A stretch of 54,535 nt of DNA from Streptomyces ureilyticus (lineage in GTDB: Bacteria; Actinomycetota; Actinomycetes; Streptomycetales; Streptomycetaceae). The stretch lies in NCBI RefSeq assembly GCF_011045025.1, contig NZ_JAAKZX010000042.1:1-54535 (forward strand), given 5' to 3'. The notes under the pieces were generated by a model. It worked only from the letters and a program-made list of their open reading frames with translations. It was not told the DNA's origin and did not search any database. Below, one piece after another: positions 27,407 through 34,994 of this stretch. Both the position numbers and the translations under genes were made by a program. Numbering within the stretch: the first letter of the stretch is position 1; each line of letters starts with the position of its first letter.

Positions 27407-28366
27407 ATGCATGTGACGACGGATCGCGACGAGTTCGTACGGCTGACGGGGATGTACCGGCGTGAGCTGCTGGCGCACTGCTACCGGATGCTCGGGTCGG
27501 TCGACGACGCCGAGGACCTGGTGCAGGAGACGTATCTGCGGGCCTGGCGGTCGTACGACGGATACGAGGGCCGTGCGTCCTTGCGGACCTGGCTCTACCG
27601 GATCGCCACGAATACGTGCCTGACGGCGCTGGAGGGACGCGAGCGCCGTCCCCTGCCCACCGGACTCGGCGGGCCGTCAGACGCGCCCGAGGAGCTGCCG
27701 AGGACCCCTCCGACGGACATCCCGTGGCTCCAGCCGGTGCCCGACACGCTCGTCGACCCGGCGGCCGTCGTCGCGGCGCGCGGCAGCCTGCGGCTCGCAC
27801 TCGTCGCGGCGCTGCAGAACCTGCCGCCGCGGCAGCGGATCGTACTCATCCTCAGGGACGTGCTTGCCTGGCGGGCGCACGAGGTGGCCGCCCTGCTCGG
27901 GACCACGACGGCGGCGGTGAAAAGCAGCCTCCAACGCGCGCGTGCCCGACTCGACGAGGTGGCGCCGGAGGAGGACCTGCTGGCGGAGCCGGACAGTACG
28001 GGCGACCGCGAACTGCTCGACCGGTACGTGGCCGCCTTCGAGCACGCCGACATGGAGGCGCTGCTCGGGCTGCTCCAGGAAGGCGTCGAACTGGAGATGC
28101 CGCCCTACCTGGAGTGGTTCAGCGGGAGGAAGGACGTCATGCGGTTCCTGGAGGCGCTCGAGCACGAGAAGGGGGATCTGCGGATGTTCCCCGCGCGGGC
28201 GAACGGGCAGCCGGCCGCGGTGGCGTACAGGCGCGGTGCGGACGAGATGTACCGGGCGCACTCCGTGCAGGTGCTCACCGTCGGGGATCGGGGAATCACG
28301 CGGATCACCGTCTTCCTGGAACCGGAGTTGGCCGGGCACTTCGGGATGCCGGAGGTTCTGTCGTGA
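27407..28366 (+). CDS. ECF RNA polymerase sigma factor with SnoaL-like C-terminal extension
   Basis: A 319-residue ECF sigma factor. Region 2 spans residues about 10-80 (HCYRMLGSVDDAEDLVQETYLRAW, WLYRIATNTCLTALEGRERRPLP); region 4 is near 140-190 (PPRQRIVLILRDVLAWRAHEVAALLGTT). Residues about 205-319 form a SnoaL/NTF2-like domain (LLDRYVAAFEHADMEALLGLL) that regulates activity in this class in place of a classic anti-sigma. It is like the SigG/TIGR02960 group. ATG 27407 has AAGGGAG before it. It overlaps the following MDMPI-like gene by four bases. Confidence 0.9.
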   Translation: MHVTTDRDEFVRLTGMYRRELLAHCYRMLGSVDDAEDLVQETYLRAWRSYDGYEGRASLRTWLYRIATNTCLTALEGRERRPLPTGLGGPSDAPEELPRTPPTDIPWLQPVPDTLVDPAAVVAARGSLRLALVAALQNLPPRQRIVLILRDVLAWRAHEVAALLGTTTAAVKSSLQRARARLDEVAPEEDLLAEPDSTGDRELLDRYVAAFEHADMEALLGLLQEGVELEMPPYLEWFSGRKDVMRFLEALEHEKGDLRMFPARANGQPAAVAYRRGADEMYRAHSVQVLTVGDRGITRITVFLEPELAGHFGMPEVLS

Positions 28367-28947
28367 ACTCCGGGGAGCTGCTGGAGCGTTCGCTCGCGTA
28401 CGCGCTGGGTAGCGTCGCCCTCGTGCCCCGTGAGGGGCTGGGGCGGGCCACGCCGTGTGCGCGGTGGGACCTGGGGGACTTGCTCGCTCATCTCGACGAC
28501 GCGCTCGACGCACTGCACGAGGGGCTGACGGGCGGGCGGATCGGTCTCTTTCCGGGGCCCGCGGGCCGTACGGATCCCGTGTGTGACTTCCGGCGGCGTG
28601 CCTGCGCGCTGCTGGGCGCGTGGGTGGCGCTGCCAGGGGAGGAGCGCTCCGTGAGCGTGGGGGACCGGCCGTTGGACGTCCGGGTGATGGCCGCCACCGG
28701 CGCCGTCGAGATCGCCGTTCACGGCTGGGACGTGGCGCAGGCCTGCGGGCGGCCGCGGCCGATACCGTCCGCGCTCGCGGCCGAGCTGCTGCCCGTCGCG
28801 CGGTGCGTGGTCGGGGACGAGGACCGGGGAGTGCGTTTCGCCGAGCCGGTCGGCGTGCTGCCCCGGGCCGGTGCCTCCGATCGGCTCGTCGCGTTCCTCG
28901 GGCGCGATTCCTTTTCGGGGCGGGGCTGGTCTGCCTTCCGTGAGTGA
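28363..28947 (+). CDS. MDMPI-like (maleylpyruvate isomerase N-terminal fold) protein
   Basis: A 194-residue protein with the four-helix DinB/MDMPI fold pattern: GELLERSLAYALGSVALV at the start, PCARWDLGDLLAHLDDALDAL, and a VEIAVHGWDVAQACG helix near residue 120. The HxxxE/H positions used for metal in DinB-type enzymes are partly present (LLAHLDD, VHGWD). Mycothiol-dependent chemistry is typical for the superfamily. GTG 28363 overlaps the sigma factor stop (GTGA), so it is made in step with the sigma factor and could sense a signal for it; that link is inferred. The stop codon lies in a terminator loop. Confidence 0.78.
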   Translation: MNSGELLERSLAYALGSVALVPREGLGRATPCARWDLGDLLAHLDDALDALHEGLTGGRIGLFPGPAGRTDPVCDFRRRACALLGAWVALPGEERSVSVGDRPLDVRVMAATGAVEIAVHGWDVAQACGRPRPIPSALAAELLPVARCVVGDEDRGVRFAEPVGVLPRAGASDRLVAFLGRDSFSGRGWSAFRE

Positions 28948-28970
28948 CTCTCACGGAAGGGCTTTTATCC
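28934..28970 (+). terminator. Intrinsic terminator with the stop codon in its loop
   Basis: CCTTCCGTGAG (28934-28944) pairs perfectly with CTCACGGAAGG (28950-28960). The loop TGACT holds the TGA stop of the MDMPI-like gene, and GCTTTTATCC follows. It separates the sigma unit from the MFS gene that begins at 28974. Confidence 0.8.
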
Positions 28971-28973
28971 CTC

Positions 28974-30416
28974 ATGTCTGACATCGACTCTGACATCGAC
29001 ATCACAGAAACTCTGCTCGCCCCCGCCCGCAAGGCACCGCCGTCCACCGCACCTCCGCGGCGCGTCTGGACGGTGGTCCTTGCGGGACTGGGGGCGCTCC
29101 TGTGCGCGCTGGACGTGGTGGTCGTCGCCACCGCGCTGCCCGCACTGCAGGCTGACTTCGGCGCGAGCCTGTCCCAGCTGGAGTGGACGATCAACGCGTA
29201 CAACCTCGTCTTCGCCTGCCTGACCCTCACCGGTGCGGCGCTCGGCGACCGGTTCGGGCGGCGGCGGATGTACGTCGCCGGGCTCGCCCTCTTCACCCTG
29301 GCCTCCGCGTGGGCCGCGCTGGCCGGCGGCGCCGGTGAACTCATCGCCGCACGCGCCGTCCAGGGCGCGGGAGCGGCCGTACTGCTGCCACTCACACTGA
29401 CCCTGATCAGCGAGGCGTTCCCGGCCGAGAAGCGGGGCGTGGCGATCGGCCTGTGGGGTGGGGTGAGCGGGCTCGGGGTGGCCGCTGGGCCGGTCCTCGG
29501 CGGGGCCGTCACGGACGGTCTGTCCTGGCAGTGGATCTTCTGGCTGAACGTGCCCCTGGGGCTCGTGATGCTCCCGCTCGCCGCGATGAAGCTGCGCGAG
29601 AGCTATGGCCCACGGCCCCAACTCGACATCGTCGGACTGGTGTTGGCGGCCGTGGGCCTGACCGGGCTCGCCTGGGCGCCGGTGCGGGCGCCGGAGGCCG
29701 GCTGGGGGAGTGCCGAGGTGCTGTTCGCCCTGGGTGTCGGAGCCGTGTTCGTGGCGGCCTTCCTCGGCTGGGAGGAGTCGGGGGCGCGGTACCCGATGCT
29801 GCCGCTCGCGCACTTCCGGCGGCGCGGCTTCTCCACCGCCAACGGCGCGGTCTTCCTGATGTTCGTGTCGCTGCTCGGCGCGCTGTTCATGATCTCGCAG
29901 CTCTTCCAGGTCGGCCTGGGCAACTCCCCGTTGGAGGCGGGCCTGCGGATCCTCGTATGGACGGGTACGCCGCTGCTCGTCGCGCCGGTCGCGGGCGCGC
30001 TCGCGGACCGGTTCGGGAACCGGCCCTTCATGCTGACGGGCCTCGTCCTGCAAGCCGTGGGACTCGGGCTGATGGCCTGGCAGGTGGAGCCCGGCGTCGG
30101 CTACGACCGCCTGGTCTTGCCGCTGATCATCGCCGGAGTCGGCATCTCCATGGTCTTCCCCACCGTCGCGAACGCCGTGAGCGCGTCGGTGCCGCCCGCC
30201 GAGGTGGGCGTCGCGTCGGGCGTCAACAACGCGCTGCGCGAGCTGGGCGGGGTCTTCGGGGTCGCCGTCGCCGCGGCCGTGTTCGTCCAGTACGGGGGCT
30301 ACGACTCGGCGGAGAGCTTCATCGACGGGTGCGCGCCCGCGCTGTGGGTCTCGGCGGGGGTGTCGGCCGCGGGGGCGGTGGTGGCGTCATTCGCGCCGTC
30401 CAAGCACGGGAGTTGA
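28974..30416 (+). CDS. MFS exporter, DHA2 (EmrB/QacA) type
   Basis: A 480-residue membrane protein with about 14 hydrophobic segments. The MFS motif A is GDRFGRRRMYVAG after helix 2, LDVVVVATALPALQADF marks helix 1, and WQWIFWLNVPLG is the motif of the DHA2 drug/H+ antiporter group. Substrate unknown; such exporters move toxic organics or antibiotics. ATG 28974 follows the terminator; the GTG at 28944 is in frame but would lie in the hairpin. The 3' end, including the stop, is duplicated in tandem. Confidence 0.88.
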   Translation: MSDIDSDIDITETLLAPARKAPPSTAPPRRVWTVVLAGLGALLCALDVVVVATALPALQADFGASLSQLEWTINAYNLVFACLTLTGAALGDRFGRRRMYVAGLALFTLASAWAALAGGAGELIAARAVQGAGAAVLLPLTLTLISEAFPAEKRGVAIGLWGGVSGLGVAAGPVLGGAVTDGLSWQWIFWLNVPLGLVMLPLAAMKLRESYGPRPQLDIVGLVLAAVGLTGLAWAPVRAPEAGWGSAEVLFALGVGAVFVAAFLGWEESGARYPMLPLAHFRRRGFSTANGAVFLMFVSLLGALFMISQLFQVGLGNSPLEAGLRILVWTGTPLLVAPVAGALADRFGNRPFMLTGLVLQAVGLGLMAWQVEPGVGYDRLVLPLIIAGVGISMVFPTVANAVSASVPPAEVGVASGVNNALRELGGVFGVAVAAAVFVQYGGYDSAESFIDGCAPALWVSAGVSAAGAVVASFAPSKHGS

Positions 30417-30436
30417 CGTCCAAGGACGGGAGTTGA
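30397..30436 (+). repeat. 20-bp tandem duplication of the MFS gene end
   Basis: Two adjacent 20-bp units, CGTCCAAGCACGGGAGTTGA (30397-30416) and CGTCCAAGGACGGGAGTTGA (30417-30436), with one mismatch. The first holds the MFS stop codon. Confidence 0.9.
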
Positions 30437-30440
30437 GGGG

Positions 30441-30469
30441 TTGCCACAGCCCGCCCGCCTCTTTATAGT
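30441..30469 (+). promoter_or_regulatory. Strong HrdB-type promoter of the nrtR operon
   Basis: TTGCCA (30441-30446), 17-bp spacer, TATAGT (30464-30469). It is the closest match to the vegetative consensus in this window and lies 30 bases before the GTG start. Confidence 0.75.
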
Positions 30470-30484
30470 CCGAGTGACTATTAA
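30462..30484. promoter_or_regulatory. Palindromic operator, NrtR-type candidate
   Basis: ATAGTC (30465-30470) and GACTAT (30476-30481), five bases apart, with TT/AA pairs further out. The palindrome overlaps the -10 hexamer and reaches the ribosome site, so a bound dimer would repress transcription of its own operon. NrtR regulators use such sites and are released by ADP-ribose (family knowledge). Confidence 0.65.
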
Positions 30485-30498
30485 GGAGGTGGGTGGGC

Positions 30499-31251
30499 GT
30501 GACCACAGCAAAGGGCAACGCACCCGAAGCTCCCGAGGGGTACGACAAGCACGCCTTCGAGCCCTTCGCCGTCACCGTCGATCTCGCGGTGTTCACGGTC
30601 CGGGCGGCCGTACTCCAGGTGCTGCTGATCGAGCGCGGGCAGGAGCCGTACGCGGGCCGCTGGGCGCTGCCCGGCGGTTTCGTCCTGCCCGACGAGTCCG
30701 CGGAGACGGCCGCCCGGCGCGAACTCGCCGAGGAGACCGGTCTGTCGGACGTCACCGGGCTGCATCTGGAGCAGCTGCGGACGTACAGCGAGCCGGACCG
30801 TGATCCCCGGATGCGGGTCGTCTCCGTCGCGTACGCGGCGCTGCTGCCCGACGCTCCGGAGCCGCACGGTGGCGGAGACGCGGCCCGCGCCCAGTGGCTG
30901 CCGTACGACAGGCTCGGACCGCTCGCCTTCGACCACGACCGGATCCTCGCCGACGCCCACGAACGGGTCGGCGCCAAGCTCGAGTACACCTGTCTCGCCA
31001 CGGCCTTCTGCCCGCCCGAGTTCACGCTCGGGGAGCTTCAGCAGGTCTACGAGACGGTGTGGGGGACGGTCCTGGACCGGCCCAACTTCCGGCGCAAGGT
31101 CCTTGCCACGCCCGGCTTCGTCGAACTGATCCCCGGCGCGGCGCGCCTGACCGGCGGCCGGGGCAAGCCGGCGGCGCTGTACCGGGCGGGCGCGGCCGCC
31201 GCCCTCCACCCACCGCTGCTTCGACCGTCCCGGGAAGGACGCCCCATATGA
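30499..31251 (+). CDS. nrtR: NrtR-type transcriptional regulator (NUDIX domain + winged helix)
   Basis: A 250-residue protein: a NUDIX domain (residues about 15-150) followed by a winged-helix domain (about 170-235: FTLGELQQVYETVWG, NFRRKVLATPGFVEL), the architecture of the NAD-metabolism repressor NrtR. The NUDIX box is complete (GFVLPDE, SAETAAR, RELAEETGL), so hydrolysis could still occur. The start is GTG 30499, eight bases after TAAGGAGGT; GTG 30493 is too close to it. It overlaps the ADP-ribosylglycohydrolase gene by four bases. Ligand is likely ADP-ribose or another NAD-derived molecule. Confidence 0.85.
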   Translation: MTTAKGNAPEAPEGYDKHAFEPFAVTVDLAVFTVRAAVLQVLLIERGQEPYAGRWALPGGFVLPDESAETAARRELAEETGLSDVTGLHLEQLRTYSEPDRDPRMRVVSVAYAALLPDAPEPHGGGDAARAQWLPYDRLGPLAFDHDRILADAHERVGAKLEYTCLATAFCPPEFTLGELQQVYETVWGTVLDRPNFRRKVLATPGFVELIPGAARLTGGRGKPAALYRAGAAAALHPPLLRPSREGRPI

Positions 31252-32267
31252 CCACCACCGTGAGGAAGCAAGCCGCCACCGGAGCGCTCAACGGGCTCGC
31301 GCTCGGGGACGCGCTCGGCTACCCGACCGAGTTCAATGACGTGCCGTCGATCCTCGCCAAGTACGGGCCGTGGCGGGAGATGGAGCTGCCGACGCCGGCG
31401 CTCGTCACCGACGACACGCAGATGACGCTGGCGTTGGGGCGAGGGTTGCGGGCGGTGATGGACCGCGGGGTGCTCGAACCCGAGGCGATGGCCGAGGCCG
31501 TACGCCAGGAGTTCATCGCCTGGAACCGTTCCCCGGAGAACAACCGCGCCCCGGGCAACACCTGTCTCAGGGCCTGCGGTCTGCTGGAGCGCCCGGACCG
31601 ACCCTGGCAGGACGCCAGCCAGATCCACTCCAAGGGCTGCGGCGCCAACATGCGCGTCGCGCCCATCGGGCTGATCCCCGGACTGAGCGACGAACAACGC
31701 GCCGGAGCCGCGCAGTTGCAGGCCGCGCTCACCCACGGCCACCCCACGGCGCTGGCCGCGTCCGACCTCACCGCGCATGCCGTGCGCCTCCTCGCGCAGG
31801 GCACCGAGCCGACCGGCCTCGTCGGACTGCTGCGTTCGTACGCCTACGAGAACCGCACCCGCTACCACGATCACTGGCTCGGCGACCTGTGGACGCGCAG
31901 CCAGGACCCGACGCCGACGCACTTCATCGCGCGGGGCTGGGACGAGTGCCTGGAGATCCTGGACCGGCTGCAGAAAGCCGTGCGCTCACCCTCGCCGGAG
32001 ACGGACCCGTGCCTGGCCACCGGCGAGGGCTGGATCGCGGAGGAAGCCCTCGCCACCGGCCTGCTCTGCTTCCTGCTCTTCCTCGACGAACCACTCACGG
32101 CCCTGCGCCGAGCCGCCTGCACCTCGGGCGACTCCGACTCGATCGCCTGCCTGGCGGGCGCGTTCGCCGGGGCGTACGTCGGCGCGGACGCTTGGCCTGC
32201 GGAGTGGGCCGACCGGATCGAGTACCGGGGGGACCTCATGGCCCTGGGAGCGCTCTGGGACGCATGA
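31248..32267 (+). CDS. ADP-ribosylglycohydrolase family protein
   Basis: A 339-residue DraG/ARH-type hydrolase that removes ADP-ribose from proteins or other acceptors. The metal and substrate motifs are present: GDALGYPTEF near residue 21, TDDTQMTLALGRGL near 50, and the C-terminal SGDSDSIACLAGAFAGAYVGAD with the di-metal Asp residues. ATG 31248 overlaps the nrtR stop (ATGA), so regulator and hydrolase are co-translated. Product ADP-ribose could feed back on NrtR. The end overlaps the convergent nucleotidyltransferase by 32 bases. Confidence 0.92.
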   Translation: MTTTVRKQAATGALNGLALGDALGYPTEFNDVPSILAKYGPWREMELPTPALVTDDTQMTLALGRGLRAVMDRGVLEPEAMAEAVRQEFIAWNRSPENNRAPGNTCLRACGLLERPDRPWQDASQIHSKGCGANMRVAPIGLIPGLSDEQRAGAAQLQAALTHGHPTALAASDLTAHAVRLLAQGTEPTGLVGLLRSYAYENRTRYHDHWLGDLWTRSQDPTPTHFIARGWDECLEILDRLQKAVRSPSPETDPCLATGEGWIAEEALATGLLCFLLFLDEPLTALRRAACTSGDSDSIACLAGAFAGAYVGADAWPAEWADRIEYRGDLMALGALWDA

Positions 32268-32967
32268 TCTCCTCGTCCGGGAGCGGTCGGCGGGCCGAGG
32301 CGCGGCGGACCCGGATCAGGAAGTCCTCGACCCTGGCCCGGTCCGGCTCGGGCGGAAGCGGACTGCGGGCGGCCGCCTCGTCCGCTTCAGTCGCGAGGCG
32401 GGCCATGCGGACCTCGACGACCGGCCACGGCACCTCACCGCGTTTCACCGCGAGCAGAGGTTCCCGCTGGTCGCCGACGTCGACGGCGAGCGCGCCCGTG
32501 CGCAGCAGGTCGCGGCAACTCGTCAGGAGGCGCAGCAAGTGCATGGCGTGCTTCCAGCGCGGCGCGCCCTGCGTGCGAACGTCCGCTTCCAGCTTTTTGC
32601 GCTGGCCCAGTGCGTAGCGCGCGAAGGTGTCGTGCGCCTGGCGGGAGAGGAACGCCTCGCGCAGGGCGAGGAGTTCGCGGCCCGTGTCGTCCGCGTGCGT
32701 GACGAGCGGGGAGTGCAGGCATTCCAGGATGTTCGGATTGGCGCGCAGGGCCAGTGCGCAGAAGCGCTCCAGCTCCCAGCTGAACTGTTCGTCCGCGGGA
32801 CCGTCGACGTGGGTCGGTGGTTTCTCGAAGCTCCAGAAGAGCGGGGTGGGGGCCAGAAACACACCCCGGACGTCGGTGTCACTGGCGTCGGTGGCCAGAC
32901 CGAAGGCGCGGGAGCCCATGACGCAGGAGTAGATCGTGTGATCGCGCACCAGGTCCTCGGGGCTCAT
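32236..32967 (-). CDS. Predicted nucleotidyltransferase (COG3541-like)
   Basis: A 243-residue protein with a polymerase-beta-type nucleotidyltransferase core: GSRAFGLATDASDTDVRG (residues about 18-35) gives the GSxxxG plus D-x-D metal motif. The rest is helical (WELERFCALALRANPN, WKHAMHLLRLLTSCRDLL). This resembles the YcgL/COG3541 family, whose substrates are unknown; related proteins occur beside ADP-ribosylglycohydrolase and NUDIX genes. ATG 32967 is 22 bases from the stop of the Rieske gene. It converges with the hydrolase, sharing 32 bases at their ends. Confidence 0.83.
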   Translation of the reverse strand: MSPEDLVRDHTIYSCVMGSRAFGLATDASDTDVRGVFLAPTPLFWSFEKPPTHVDGPADEQFSWELERFCALALRANPNILECLHSPLVTHADDTGRELLALREAFLSRQAHDTFARYALGQRKKLEADVRTQGAPRWKHAMHLLRLLTSCRDLLRTGALAVDVGDQREPLLAVKRGEVPWPVVEVRMARLATEADEAAARSPLPPEPDRARVEDFLIRVRRASARRPLPDEEIMRPRALPGP

Positions 32968-32989
32968 GCGGACGAGCGTAGGGTCCGGA

Positions 32990-33445
32990 TCACGCCAGGC
33001 GAATCGAATTTCCCGTGACCGCGATCTTCTCCTCGGGGAGGGGTCTCGTCGCGGGGCCGTCGGCCACCGAGGCGTCGGCCACGCGGAACTTGCTGCCGTG
33101 GCAGGTGCAGTTGATGGTGCCGTCCGAGACGTTGGCGACCGTGCAGCGCTGGTGGGTGCAGATGGCCGAGAAGGCCTTGAACTCGCCCTGTTCGGGCTGC
33201 GTGACGACGACCTGCTCGTCCTTGAAGATCTTGCCGCCGCCTACCGGGATGTCGGTCGTCTTGGCCAGTTCCTCGCCGGCCGGGGCCTCACCGGGGGACT
33301 CGCCGGACGTCGGCTCCTTTTGAGTCGGCGACTCCGTCTCGCCGCCGCCGTTCTCGTTTCCGTACTCGCTGCACCCCGCGAGCAGGGCAGCCGCGCCGGC
33401 CGCGCCCGCCGCGAGGACCGTGCGACGCGTCGCGCTGATCGTCAT
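32990..33445 (-). CDS. Rieske [2Fe-2S] lipoprotein with Tat-type signal
   Basis: A 151-residue exported Rieske protein. The N-terminus has a twin Arg followed by a hydrophobic run and a lipobox (ATRRTVLAAGAAGAAALLAGC), so it is probably folded in the cytoplasm, moved by Tat and lipid-anchored. A disordered Glu/Ser/Pro linker (about 25-55) leads to the Rieske fold; cluster ligands are in CTHQRC and CTCHGSKF. It is smaller than QcrA and has no membrane helices. ATG 33445 overlaps the stop of the upstream membrane protein gene (ATGA). Likely an electron carrier for that partner. Confidence 0.9.
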   Translation of the reverse strand: MTISATRRTVLAAGAAGAAALLAGCSEYGNENGGGETESPTQKEPTSGESPGEAPAGEELAKTTDIPVGGGKIFKDEQVVVTQPEQGEFKAFSAICTHQRCTVANVSDGTINCTCHGSKFRVADASVADGPATRPLPEEKIAVTGNSIRLA

Positions 33446-34029
33446 GTCGTCACTCCGAAGGTGCGGAAGAACCAGAGGGCGGAGGTCAGCCAGACCACTG
33501 TGAGTGCGGCGAAGACGAGCCCGCCCACGATGGGCAGCAGCCAACCGGGCAGTCGCTCCGAGCGAAGGAGCAGCATCTTGGCGCTGAAGGCACCGAAGAA
33601 GAAGCACCCCAACAGCGAATGCCACAATACGCGCGGTTCATATGTTTGGTAGCCCAAAGCGTACAAACAGTGCACGGCGACCGGTACCGCGGCCAGGAAC
33701 GCGACCCGCCCCGACCAGCGGTGCAGCACCCCTGCCCAGCTCGGCCCCGGCAGCTTCCCGTACACCATGAGCGCCGAGACGAACTGCACCACCGCGAAGC
33801 CCATCGCGCCCGTGGCCAGCCAGGACTTGACGGCGCCCGTGCTGCTGAACCCGGCCAGGTTGAAGGCCGTGCCCGCCGGTTCGTGCACCTTGCCGTACGC
33901 GCCGAGGGCGAGGGCGACCGCCCCGGCGACCAGGGCCGGGACGAGGTAGCCGACGGCTTGCTGGCGGCGACCGCGGGCCGGTTCGGGTGAGGGGAAGTCC
34001 TGGGTGGCGGCGTTCGGGTCGACGGTCAT
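33442..34029 (-). CDS. Five-helix membrane protein, cytochrome b561-like (DUF6529-type)
   Basis: A 195-residue membrane protein with about five hydrophobic segments. His residues in VLHRWSGRVAF, VAVHCLYALG and RVLWHSLLG lie near the helix ends, in the spacing expected for b-type haem ligands. I recognise the type from actinobacteria next to a Rieske lipoprotein. The N-terminal 25 residues are polar. ATG 34029; the four-base overlap with the Rieske gene suggests the two form one electron-transfer unit at the membrane. Substrate or redox partner unknown. Confidence 0.8.
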   Translation of the reverse strand: MTVDPNAATQDFPSPEPARGRRQQAVGYLVPALVAGAVALALGAYGKVHEPAGTAFNLAGFSSTGAVKSWLATGAMGFAVVQFVSALMVYGKLPGPSWAGVLHRWSGRVAFLAAVPVAVHCLYALGYQTYEPRVLWHSLLGCFFFGAFSAKMLLLRSERLPGWLLPIVGGLVFAALTVVWLTSALWFFRTFGVTT

Positions 34030-34075
34030 GGTCGGCTCCCTGCGGTCAGGGCTGAGGCCAGGGCTGAACGGAGGT

Positions 34076-34735
34076 CTACGGCTGCACGGGGCGCGCGGTG
34101 AGCTGCTGTCCGTCGACCGTCACGGCGCCGGTCTCGGGGTCGATACGGGGCGCGGCCGAGGGCGTGCCGTCGCGTTTGACGATGCCGACCTGCTGACCGT
34201 CCGGCAGCACGATCCAGCCGCCGTCGATCTCGGCGCCGCGTACGGATTCGGTGGCCCGGTACAGGCCAGAGGGCTTGAGCGCCTTGTCGGCGGTGAACCC
34301 GTACTCCTGCTGCCCCATGTCCACCGTGCCGCTGATCCGGCCGCCCTTCAGCTCGCCGTTCAGCACGCCGCCCTGCTTACTGGTCAGGCGCATGCTGCCG
34401 TCGGCCTTGACGTCGCCCTTCAGCCAGGACTCCTGGTCCCGGCCGTCGCAGAAGTACGCGATCGCCTTGCCGTCGCGCAGCGAGACGGCGACCGCGGAGG
34501 AGTCGTCGTCCGTACGGCCCGCGTAGTCGGCGTTGCCCGGTGCGCTCGGCGACGGGCTCGGTGACGCGGTCGTCTTCGTCGGCTCGGGCTCCGGGCTCGG
34601 CGACACCTTCGTGGCGGGTGTCTCGCCTCCGCCCGACGCGGTGGGGCTCGTCCCTGTCGTCGCGTTGAGCGACAGCATCACCAGGGCCAGCAGGAGTCCC
34701 CCGAGTAGCGTGAAAAGTGGTCCGGAGCGCTTCAT
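34076..34735 (-). CDS. Membrane-anchored or secreted protein with Pro/Ser/Thr linker, hypothetical
   Basis: A 219-residue protein. An N-terminal hydrophobic segment (GPLFTLLGGLLLALVMLSL) serves as a signal or anchor, followed by a Ser/Pro/Thr/Glu-rich linker (about 30-70) and a ~140-residue beta-rich domain (AVAVSLRDGKAIAYFCDGRDQESWLKG, split; GGVLNGELKGGRISGTV). ATG 34735 has a GGGAGGC ribosome site six bases upstream; the frame is open further 5' but has no site. It precedes the DUF6529/Rieske pair by 46 bases and may belong to the same transcript. No family that I can name. Confidence 0.75.
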   Translation of the reverse strand: MKRSGPLFTLLGGLLLALVMLSLNATTGTSPTASGGGETPATKVSPSPEPEPTKTTASPSPSPSAPGNADYAGRTDDDSSAVAVSLRDGKAIAYFCDGRDQESWLKGDVKADGSMRLTSKQGGVLNGELKGGRISGTVDMGQQEYGFTADKALKPSGLYRATESVRGAEIDGGWIVLPDGQQVGIVKRDGTPSAAPRIDPETGAVTVDGQQLTARPVQP

Positions 34736-34880
34736 TTGTGCCTCCCCCGAGGCGTCGCGGACTGCGGTTCCATGCAAGCGGACGTGACGGGTGGCGTCCA
34801 TAGGCGGACCCAGACGGTTTCACTCCGAGTGGCGGGAACGAATGGTTCCGTAACAATGACAAGAGCTTTGGCCGTGCCCG

Positions 34881-34902
34881 TGACAAGGGGATCGCCCCTT
34901 GT
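34881..34902. promoter_or_regulatory. Perfect 9-bp hairpin or dyad in a divergent gap
   Basis: GACAAGGGG (34881-34889) and CCCCTTGTC (34894-34902) around ATCG, in the 259-bp gap between the minus-strand linker protein and aroH. It may be an operator or a leader hairpin; nothing decides this. Confidence 0.4.
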
Positions 34903-34994
34903 CTCGGCAGGCGGGCGCCGCGTACCCGTGCACCACGGGCTGACTACGCTGGATGGGCACACAGCCGATACGTACATCAGCGAGGAGCGACACC

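Noticed and set aside
28944..28973. GTG 28944 as the MFS start
   Set aside because: It lies in the stem of an intrinsic terminator and gives a short extension with no family similarity.
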